From assembly GCA_003518205.1 (NCBI GenBank), contig DOZC01000067.1, forward strand, positions 4,867 through 11,521: DNA of 6,655 bases, written 5' to 3'. The translations under genes and the position numbers were made by a program. The notes below the pieces were generated by a model. It did no database searches. It was given only the letters and a program-made list of their open reading frames with translations, and was not told the DNA's origin. Below, piece by piece: positions 1-5,595 of this stretch (within the stretch, counting starts at the first letter, position 1; each line of letters begins with the position of its first letter). The stretch comes from Minisyncoccota bacterium (GTDB taxonomy: Bacteria > Patescibacteriota > Microgenomatia > UBA1400 > PJMF01).

Positions 1-626
1 TCAGCTACCTCACCCATCTCCAGAGCCGCAGCGACAGCTATGGCCTCGGCTAGATTAACTTGTTCCATCTCCATTTTTCGCCCAAATAAATCGGTTTGGC
101 CACGGCAATCATTTAAAGCCAAAAAACCGCAGTGTGCCAAACAAGTAGCAGTGACTCCCCACCGCAAAGGATAGGTTTTGCTATCAGTGACCACCAAGCC
201 CACTGCCTTGATTTTAAACTCAGTACGTAATTTGAGCCACAAATCAGCCAGCACCATTGGCAAATTCTCCGGCCAAAGCACAAAATTATCACCAGCATTG
301 GACTCATCCACCCCAGCATTAACTGCTAAAGTGTCATTTTTGATGGTAAACATGAGCTGATAACGAGACTGGTTGGGATCGAGATACCAATCCGCCTCTT
401 GGCGAATCAACTGATTTTTATGGGCTTTGCAAACCACCGCATCAGTCAAATCGGCTGCAGTTTTGGGCACCAACCTGCCTTGAGCGTAACTGATAATTTT
501 CGAACTGATGGCAATGACAGATTTTTCAGGCAGCTGCCCCAGCTGAGAAGCAATGGCTGTCTGGATTATTGGCCAAAGTTGATCGTGAAGTTTAACTAAA
601 GGGGTCTGAAGAGCTTGAATCTGCAT
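1..626 (-). CDS. CofE-like (coenzyme F420:L-glutamate ligase family) protein, 3' end cut by window edge
   Basis: The minus-strand frame opens at ATG 626-624 and runs off the left edge without a stop, giving 208 visible residues. The family is usually about 240-250 residues, so roughly the last 35-40 are missing. Family landmarks visible in order: SSKIIS (41-46) followed by GR (50-51), VNAGVDESN (102-110), TDS (147-149) with RWGV (155-158), NDCRGQTDLFGR (172-183), and NLAEAIAVAAALEMGE (191-206). These match the archaeal CofE pattern (VNAGIDASN, TDTxxxxxRRGV, DxxGRxDLYGR, LMGE). The conserved Asp107 and Asp148 are the likely metal/nucleotide-site acids. Known family members add glutamate to coenzyme F420-0 with GTP, in the cytoplasm. 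No other F420 gene is in view, so the substrate here is unknown and may be another acid. The start lies 28 bp after the HAD stop. No Shine-Dalgarno is visible, and an in-frame TTG 24 bp upstream is a weaker alternative. Family assignment is firm; function is open. Confidence 0.85.
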   Translation of the reverse strand, partial: MQIQALQTPLVKLHDQLWPIIQTAIASQLGQLPEKSVIAISSKIISYAQGRLVPKTAADLTDAVVCKAHKNQLIRQEADWYLDPNQSRYQLMFTIKNDTLAVNAGVDESNAGDNFVLWPENLPMVLADLWLKLRTEFKIKAVGLVVTDSKTYPLRWGVTATCLAHCGFLALNDCRGQTDLFGRKMEMEQVNLAEAIAVAAALEMGEVA

Positions 627-654
627 AAAATCTGAAATCGCGATTTTAACCAAA

Positions 655-1539
655 TTAGCTTAACTGGCGGCGAGCCTCGATCAGCGCTAATAAAAATTCA
701 GCCAAACCATCATTGTCAGTGTGACCAATGGTTAGTTTAGCTAATTGCTTTAACTCTGGTACCGCATTACCCATGGCTATCCCAAAACCAGCTTGAATCA
801 TTTCCAAATCGTTGAGACCATCACCCACGGTAATAATTTCAGACACAGGTAAATTTTTAAGTTTAGCCAATTGAGCCAAACCAGTAACTTTGGTCACTCC
901 AGCTGCGGTAATATCGACATATTCTTCATCCTTGAAATCCAACATTAATTTCCAGGAAAGCTCTGATTTATGTTGCTCCAAAACCACTTTCATGGCTGAA
1001 TTGAGTTCAGAAATCACTAGAATTGGAATTTGTTGAGTTACTAAATCAGGAATATCCCGAACGTCGTCTAAAAATAATCCTGGCAAAAACTTATGAAACG
1101 TTTGACTCCGATCAGAAGCGACGTAGAATTTTTTTCCTAATCCAAAACCAAAGTTACATCCCAACTTCTCAGTTTGAGCCACTAGTTCTGCCACCAGTTT
1201 TCCGGGAATTTCTCGACCCCATAGTCTTTCACCCGACTGAGTCATTAAAGTCGCTCCCCCAGCCAAAACGTGAATCGCTGATTCAGGAAAAATCGGTAAC
1301 ACTAAGTGAGTGGCGGGCGCATAAGCTCTACCAGTGCACAAACTCACATTCCCACCGGCCGCAAATACCGCCAAAATTGCCGCTTTGGTAGCTGGCGAAA
1401 CCGACATATCTAGGCGAGTGGTGGTTTTATCCGCATCCACAGCAATGATGAGGCGCCGAACGATTTCTGCCGGAATTACGGCTTTGATTAGCTCGGGAGT
1501 AATGGGTGCGTCAGCAAAATTAGTCATTATCAGTTTCAT
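655..1539 (-). CDS. Cof-type HAD-superfamily phosphatase (subclass IIB)
   Basis: A 294-residue cytoplasmic phosphohydrolase. Motif I is VDADKTTT, with nucleophile Asp35 and acid/base Asp37. Motif II is CTGR with Thr69. Motif III is Lys217 in ITAAGVTK. Motif IV is GDGLNDLEM (239-247), with Mg-binding Asp240 and Asp244. A terminal NDGLAEFL (276-283) is also typical of Cof/YidA proteins. The stretch between motifs II and III (about 90-200) is the C2B-type cap that sets substrate choice. Known relatives dephosphorylate sugar phosphates, phosphoglycolate, flavin or pyridoxal phosphates, and the substrate cannot be read from sequence. Motif I has KTTT where DGTL is usual, although DxDxT is kept. 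About 30 residues precede motif I, more than normal for Cof proteins. The start ATG at 1539 overlaps nadE by 20 bp, and a second ATG at 1527 would cut the overlap to 8 bp. Neither has a clear ribosome site, so coupling to nadE translation is likely. Confidence 0.88.
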   Translation of the reverse strand: MKLIMTNFADAPITPELIKAVIPAEIVRRLIIAVDADKTTTRLDMSVSPATKAAILAVFAAGGNVSLCTGRAYAPATHLVLPIFPESAIHVLAGGATLMTQSGERLWGREIPGKLVAELVAQTEKLGCNFGFGLGKKFYVASDRSQTFHKFLPGLFLDDVRDIPDLVTQQIPILVISELNSAMKVVLEQHKSELSWKLMLDFKDEEYVDITAAGVTKVTGLAQLAKLKNLPVSEIITVGDGLNDLEMIQAGFGIAMGNAVPELKQLAKLTIGHTDNDGLAEFLLALIEARRQLS

Positions 1540-2359
1540 TCCGATAGGGAGTTTGACGCTTGAATTGAGTTTGAGTCACCCGTGCCAAAACCTGCTCAGT
1601 TAATATTGATGAAACTTGAGCTGCGGTGGCAATTTCACTCAATTCTGGCATGCCAATTTGAGCCGCGGTGGTGGTTTGACTCCACTCCACCCAAGCTGCT
1701 AAAACTTGATCGGCTTGTTCATAGGAAAATCCCAATTCGGCTTCATCAGTTTGGCCTTGCCACAGTCCGGCTGAAGGAGCTTTTTCCAAAAATTGGTGAG
1801 GTAATTTCAGGGCTTGAGCGGCAGAGCGAACTTCGGTTTTCCACCAGTTTGTAATTGGCTCAAGGTCTGAAGCCTCATCACCAAATCTGGTGAAATAACC
1901 CAAAAAATGCTCTGATTTATTTTCGGTACCACAAACCAAAGCCCCTAATTTTTTGGCTTGATCAAAAATCACCATCATTCGACTCCGAGCCATGAGATTA
2001 CCCAGACGCAACTGATTGATTTGACCCAATTCACCGATTGTAGCCAGAGTAGTTGTCGCGGCGGCTGCTTGAACAATAGTGGTGATGGGCAAAGTTAAAA
2101 TTTGATCTGGAGTCAATCCATTAAACTCAGCAATCAATTGCGCATCAGCCATATCCTGTTCGCCATAAGGCAAAAGTAAAGCCGTCACGGCTTCGGCTCC
2201 GAGAGCTTTGACGGCCAAAGTCAACACCACAGCGCTATCGATTCCACCTGAAACTGCCACCACGGCTCGAAGTTTTCTCGCCGCGGCAAATTGCTCCCGA
2301 ATAAACTCCACAGCTCGGTCAATTTCAGGCAAAATTGTTTCAGCAGTAGTTTTGAGCAT
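1520..2359 (-). CDS. nadE: NH3-dependent NAD+ synthetase
   Basis: Makes NAD+ from nicotinate adenine dinucleotide, ATP and ammonia through an adenylated intermediate; a cytoplasmic homodimer in the family. The 279 residues are a stand-alone synthetase domain with no N-terminal glutaminase, so it should use free ammonia or an unlinked donor. The PP-loop SGGIDS (37-42) binds ATP pyrophosphate. GNLMARSRM (120-128), GTENKSE (144-150) with GYFTRFGD (154-161), and PSAGLWQGQTDE (195-206) are the NaAD-binding and catalytic signatures of the family, all intact. Length is close to normal (about 250-275). The ATG follows an A-rich 23-bp gap after the unknown small ORF with no Shine-Dalgarno. The stop is TAA, inside the start of the HAD gene. 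It lies two genes from nadD, which makes its substrate. Confidence 0.96.
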   Translation of the reverse strand: MLKTTAETILPEIDRAVEFIREQFAAARKLRAVVAVSGGIDSAVVLTLAVKALGAEAVTALLLPYGEQDMADAQLIAEFNGLTPDQILTLPITTIVQAAAATTTLATIGELGQINQLRLGNLMARSRMMVIFDQAKKLGALVCGTENKSEHFLGYFTRFGDEASDLEPITNWWKTEVRSAAQALKLPHQFLEKAPSAGLWQGQTDEAELGFSYEQADQVLAAWVEWSQTTTAAQIGMPELSEIATAAQVSSILTEQVLARVTQTQFKRQTPYRNETDND

Positions 2360-2382
2360 AATTTTTTTTAGCTAGTCAGATC

Positions 2383-2700
2383 TCAATTTGGAACTGCCAC
2401 TTTTCTGACTCTGACACCAACTTTATCAATTAAACTAAAATCTTTTCTGACTTCAGCCCAAAACTTTTCTGATAAATTTAAAGTATAAGTACTAAATTTG
2501 CCTCGGCCCATCGAACTGCAAAGTCGACGATCCCAATCTCGAACAATATCGAGTATTTTTTGACCCTCACTGTGAAACTCAGCTTCGTGAGCAACTGGGT
2601 TAATCACGAAAGCATCATGAATTTTCAAAAAAGCCGCAAATTGAGCTGAGTGCTGATCCACCATTTTTTGATAATATTCTTTGTATTTGACGGCTGGCAT
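2383..2700 (-). CDS. conserved-looking small protein of unknown function
   Basis: A 105-residue soluble protein with no signal peptide, membrane segment or cysteine pair. I do not recognise a characterised family, although the composition and phrases resemble unnamed small proteins I associate with CPR genomes. The N-terminal half (about 3-60) looks helical and charged, beginning KYKEYYQKM and including KIHDAF (26-31). The middle holds DWDRRLC (55-61) followed by a Gly/Ser turn SSMGRGKF (63-70). The C-terminal half has LSEKFWAEVRKDF (76-88) and then LIDKVGVRVRK, which looks like helix then strand. The Trp, Arg and Cys pattern suggests a folded domain, possibly nucleic-acid or partner binding, but that is a guess. 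The gene fits snugly between nadD (22-bp gap) and nadE (23-bp gap) on the same strand, so it is probably co-transcribed with NAD synthesis genes. Stop is TGA. No Shine-Dalgarno is visible before the ATG. Confidence 0.75.
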   Translation of the reverse strand: MPAVKYKEYYQKMVDQHSAQFAAFLKIHDAFVINPVAHEAEFHSEGQKILDIVRDWDRRLCSSMGRGKFSTYTLNLSEKFWAEVRKDFSLIDKVGVRVRKVAVPN

Positions 2701-2722
2701 ATCTGAGTTGAGCTTAATGTCC

Positions 2723-3301
2723 TCAATTGGCTTGATACAACTGATGATCTCTGATGTAGTCTGCCACAGCTGGCGTCACAAAACCAGTCAGAGTTTGGCC
2801 GGCTGCAATTCTAGCCCGAACTTGGGTAGAAGAAACTTCAATCTCTGGAAAATGCGGCAAGCTAATCATACCTGGATGGAGCGGCTCAAACCTAAAACCA
2901 TGGCGAGGATAAACATAAAAAGGGTAACTTTTAAGTAATGCCTGATAATTGCGACCGCTGGCATCGCCCCAAAGATAGAATTTGGCCAAATTATCTGAAC
3001 CAATCACCCAACTAAACTTGTGTTCGGAGTAGCGAGCAGACAGCGCATCGAGAGTATTGTAAGTGTAATTAATTCCCACTTGTTCTTGTTCATACAACTC
3101 AATTTTGGTTTTGGGCAAAAGCTGAAGTTGTAACAGCTTCAATCGATGAATGGGTAAACTTAATTGTTTGGCAAAAGAATGTTGTTTTACCGGCACAAAC
3201 CAGACCTCGTCCGCCAAGTTCTCTGCTAAAAGATTGGCAGCAATTTGCTGGTGACCTAAGTGAGGTGGATCAAAGGCTCCACCAAATAGAATAATGTTCA
3301 T
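2723..3301 (-). CDS. nadD: nicotinate-nucleotide adenylyltransferase
   Basis: Transfers AMP from ATP to nicotinate mononucleotide, giving nicotinate adenine dinucleotide, the substrate of NadE. The 192-residue length is normal. The nucleotidyltransferase signature GGAFDPPHLGH (7-17) carries the (H/T)xGH element with His14 and His17. GSDNLAKFYLW (101-111) fits the NadD GxDxxxxxxxW pattern. VSSTQVR (156-162) corresponds to the ISSTxIR ATP-binding motif. The usual bacterial PPHK segment after the second strand is replaced by VKQHSFAKQ (38-46), so substrate preference (NaMN against NMN) is less certain, though nearby nadE favours the nicotinate route. The ATG overlaps the topA TGA in an ATGA junction, and no ribosome site precedes it, so translation probably depends on ribosomes finishing topA. 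It is distinguished from CoaD by the GxD...W and SSTxxR motifs. Confidence 0.93.
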   Translation of the reverse strand: MNIILFGGAFDPPHLGHQQIAANLLAENLADEVWFVPVKQHSFAKQLSLPIHRLKLLQLQLLPKTKIELYEQEQVGINYTYNTLDALSARYSEHKFSWVIGSDNLAKFYLWGDASGRNYQALLKSYPFYVYPRHGFRFEPLHPGMISLPHFPEIEVSSTQVRARIAAGQTLTGFVTPAVADYIRDHQLYQAN

Positions 3302-5574
3302 GGTTTTGAAGCAACGGCTTTTTTGGCCGCAGCTTTTTTGGCAACGACCTTTTTGGTTGATGGTTTTTTTGCTGAAACTGATTTTGAGGTTTTATCACCG
3401 GTTTCACCTCTGGCAGCGGCGCGCTTGGCCATCCGTTCGGCTCTTTCAGCCTGAGAAATTGCCCATTCTGCCGGAGTGATAACCAAATCAGCTGCTGGAG
3501 GTTGCCAACTTGCCCAAGTGCAATCGGGGTACTTACTACAACCATAAAATGGTTTGCCCCAGCGAGTTTTTTTGACTAGAATTTCACCTTTTTGACACAA
3601 AGGACAGTTTCGATCGGCGAGTTTTTGCACAATATTTTCAGTAAAGCGACATTCCGGGAACCGGCTGCAGCTTTTAAACTTTCCAAATCTGCCGGTCCGG
3701 ATCACTATTTCTCCCTTTTCAGTCTCACCACACAAAGGACAAATTTCGCCCGTTGTTTCCACTGGAATTTGAGTTCGGGCAGCATCTTTGATGACGCTTT
3801 GAATTTTTTGATTTAGGGCTTTGTAAAAAACCGCTACAATAGCCCGCCATTCTTTTTCTCCTCGAGAAATTCTGTCCAAATCCTCTTCCATTTCGGCCGT
3901 AAATTCATAGGCCATAAATTCTGGAAAGTTAGTTACCAAAAAATCTGTCACCGCCAAACCGACTGAAGTAGCAAAAAACTTTCGATCTGTCCGCTCCACG
4001 TAACCGCGATCCACAATCACAGAGATGATCGAAGCATACGTACTCGGCCGACCAATACCGCGTTTTTCCAACTCCTTAACCAGCGAGGCATCGTTGTAAC
4101 GAGGTGGTGGTTGAGTGAACTTTTGATATGGTTGAACTTGAGCTAAAAATAGCGGCTGCCGCTCAGTTACAGCCGGTAAAATCTGATCTTCAGTTTGATC
4201 AAACAAAATTGTCCAACCCGCAAATTTTTGAATCGAACCAGTGGTTTTCAAATCATAGGTGACTGGATTTTTGGCAGCAGCTGATTTGGCAGAACTGGCT
4301 AATTTTGCAGAACTGGCAGTGATAATGATAGTGGTTTGATCAGCCACGGCTGCGGTCATTTGACTAGCAATGAAGCGGCGCCAAATTAAATCATAAAGTT
4401 TGGCGTGTTTATCAGTCAGTTGACCTCGACCGGATAGCTGATCAGCTTCGACTTGAACCTCTGTCACTCGAATAGCTTCGTGAGCTTCTTGAGCATTTTT
4501 GGATTTTTGAATAAAATTCCGAGGAGTTGCCGGCACAAAATCAGCCCCAAATTTATTCTGGATGTAGCTCCGAGCCATCTCCACAGCACTGGTAGCCAAA
4601 TTGACTGAATCGGTCCGGTGATAAGTGATTAGACCCTCTTCATAAAGCTGTTGGGCCAGCATCATGGTTTGTTTGGCAGAAAAGCCATAACGGTTGGCGG
4701 CTCCTTGTTGGAGGGTGGAAGTAGTAAATGGCGCTAAACTTTGGCGCTGACGTTCTTTCCGCTCTACTGTCGTCACTTGATAATCAGCCGATTCCAAATG
4801 AGTCACCACCGGATCTACCTCAGTTTGAGTGGTTGCAGCCCACTTTTCCGCACCTCGTTTTTCAAGACTGGCAACTAGAACTCCCTCGGGCAAAGGTTCA
4901 ATCGCTTTGCCATCCTGGAAGACTTGAGGTTGAGCAGCCAGTTGGGTTACATTTAAGCCTACTCGAACTTCCCAATATTCTTCGGCTTTAAAAGCCGCAA
5001 TTTCACGCTCCCGCTCAGCAATGAGTCGCAGGGCCACTGATTGAACTCGACCGGCTGAAAGTCCTCGGCGGACTTTTTTCCATAATACTGGTGAAACTTG
5101 ATAGCCCACCAATCGGTCTAGAACTCGCCTGGCTTGCTGAGCATCCACTAGAGCCAAATTCAGCTGACTAGGATGATCAATGGCGTCTAACACTGCCTGT
5201 TTGGTAATTTCATGAAAGGTGGCCCGCACAAAATTCGGTAAATTTTTAGTTTTGGTTTTAGTTTTGACTTCAGATAATAATGATTTGATATGCCAAGCAA
5301 TAGCTTCTCCTTCGCGGTCAGGGTCCATGGCGAGATAAACGGTATCTGCCCCAGCCGCTAAAGTTTTTAAATGATTAACCACCTTTTTTTTGTCATCACT
5401 CACTTCATATTCCGGTTCAAAATTGTGCTCCACATCAATGCCGAGAGTTTTTTTAGGCAAATCACGCACATGCCCCACTGAGGCTTCAACTTGATAATCA
5501 GCTCCTAAATAAGCTCGGAGTTTTTTAGCTTTGGTGGGTGATTCGACAATAACTAGTTTCATGAATTCCCACAT
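3298..5574 (-). CDS. topA: DNA topoisomerase I (type IA)
   Basis: Relaxes negatively supercoiled DNA by cutting one strand through a 5'-phosphotyrosyl link. The 758 residues begin with a TOPRIM domain: ESPTKAKKL (11-19) with Glu11, and DPDREGEAIAWH (84-95) with metal-binding Asp84, Asp86 and Glu88. Next are RRVLDRLVGYQ (149-159), GLSAGRVQSVAL (171-182) and the active site GLITYHRTDS (314-323) with catalytic Tyr318. QEAHEAIR (362-369) and KRGIGRPSTYASI (504-516) follow. Two C4 zinc fingers use Cys612/615/636/642 and Cys657/660/679/685. The end (about 711-758) is a Lys/Ala-rich basic tail, likely for non-specific DNA binding. A low-complexity Ser/Ala/Lys stretch (421-435) looks like a surface loop. 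Start: homologues begin at Met5 (ATG 5562), but a good Shine-Dalgarno supports ATG 5574. It lies 21 bp after dprA, a common pairing, and overlaps nadD by 4 bp. Confidence 0.97.
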   Translation of the reverse strand: MWEFMKLVIVESPTKAKKLRAYLGADYQVEASVGHVRDLPKKTLGIDVEHNFEPEYEVSDDKKKVVNHLKTLAAGADTVYLAMDPDREGEAIAWHIKSLLSEVKTKTKTKNLPNFVRATFHEITKQAVLDAIDHPSQLNLALVDAQQARRVLDRLVGYQVSPVLWKKVRRGLSAGRVQSVALRLIAEREREIAAFKAEEYWEVRVGLNVTQLAAQPQVFQDGKAIEPLPEGVLVASLEKRGAEKWAATTQTEVDPVVTHLESADYQVTTVERKERQRQSLAPFTTSTLQQGAANRYGFSAKQTMMLAQQLYEEGLITYHRTDSVNLATSAVEMARSYIQNKFGADFVPATPRNFIQKSKNAQEAHEAIRVTEVQVEADQLSGRGQLTDKHAKLYDLIWRRFIASQMTAAVADQTTIIITASSAKLASSAKSAAAKNPVTYDLKTTGSIQKFAGWTILFDQTEDQILPAVTERQPLFLAQVQPYQKFTQPPPRYNDASLVKELEKRGIGRPSTYASIISVIVDRGYVERTDRKFFATSVGLAVTDFLVTNFPEFMAYEFTAEMEEDLDRISRGEKEWRAIVAVFYKALNQKIQSVIKDAARTQIPVETTGEICPLCGETEKGEIVIRTGRFGKFKSCSRFPECRFTENIVQKLADRNCPLCQKGEILVKKTRWGKPFYGCSKYPDCTWASWQPPAADLVITPAEWAISQAERAERMAKRAAARGETGDKTSKSVSAKKPSTKKVVAKKAAAKKAVASKP
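3311..3373 (-). repeat. A-rich imperfect repeats encoding the TopA basic tail
   Basis: On the plus strand, T runs of 6, 6, 5 and 7 bases (3319-3324, 3334-3339, 3350-3354, 3364-3370) recur about every 15 bases. Each is followed or preceded by similar GGC/GCA-like units. On the coding strand they give Lys-Lys-Ala/Val units of the tail (residues about 735-756). Such arrays change length easily by slippage, so tail length may vary between strains. The A7 run sits in the A_AAA_AAA phase relative to topA codons. Confidence 0.6.
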
Positions 5575-5577
5575 TCT

Positions 5578-5584
5578 ATCACCT
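5578..5584 (-). promoter_or_regulatory. Shine-Dalgarno site of topA
   Basis: The transcript reads AGGTGAT, then three bases, then ATG at 5574. This is a seven-base match to the anti-Shine-Dalgarno complement AGGAGGTGATC, and the GG lies 7 nt from the ATG, an optimal register. It supports translation from Met1 (leader MWEF) rather than from Met5, which has only a weak GGGAA nearby. No other gene start visible in the window has a comparable site, so topA may be translated independently of dprA while the downstream genes rely on coupling or leaderless-like initiation. Confidence 0.6.
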
Positions 5585-5595
5585 GAGTTTGAGGG

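Noticed and set aside
1023..1391. Plus-strand open frame of 122 codons opposite the HAD gene
   Set aside because: It lies wholly within a gene with full catalytic motifs on the other strand, and its translation has no recognisable domain.
2360..2382. T-run near the nadE start as a terminator, or the adjacent A/T-rich bases as a promoter
   Set aside because: On the transcribed strand the run is A, not U, no hairpin precedes it, and the -35/-10 resemblance is too weak.
2383..3301. TGA read as glycine (alternative code) because three genes end in TGA with a nearby second stop
   Set aside because: No gene has an internal TGA and the products end at normal family lengths, so TGA is a stop here.
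3270..3545. Minus-strand 91-codon frame across the topA end in the +1 phase
   Set aside because: It overlaps the zinc-finger and tail coding region and reads as Lys/Pro-rich noise; the topA frame is clearly the coding one.
4261..4325. Repeated GCAGAACTGGC-like units inside topA as a mobile or regulatory repeat
   Set aside because: Only two short imperfect copies, in frame, coding a Ser/Ala/Lys loop; best read as local duplication within the protein.
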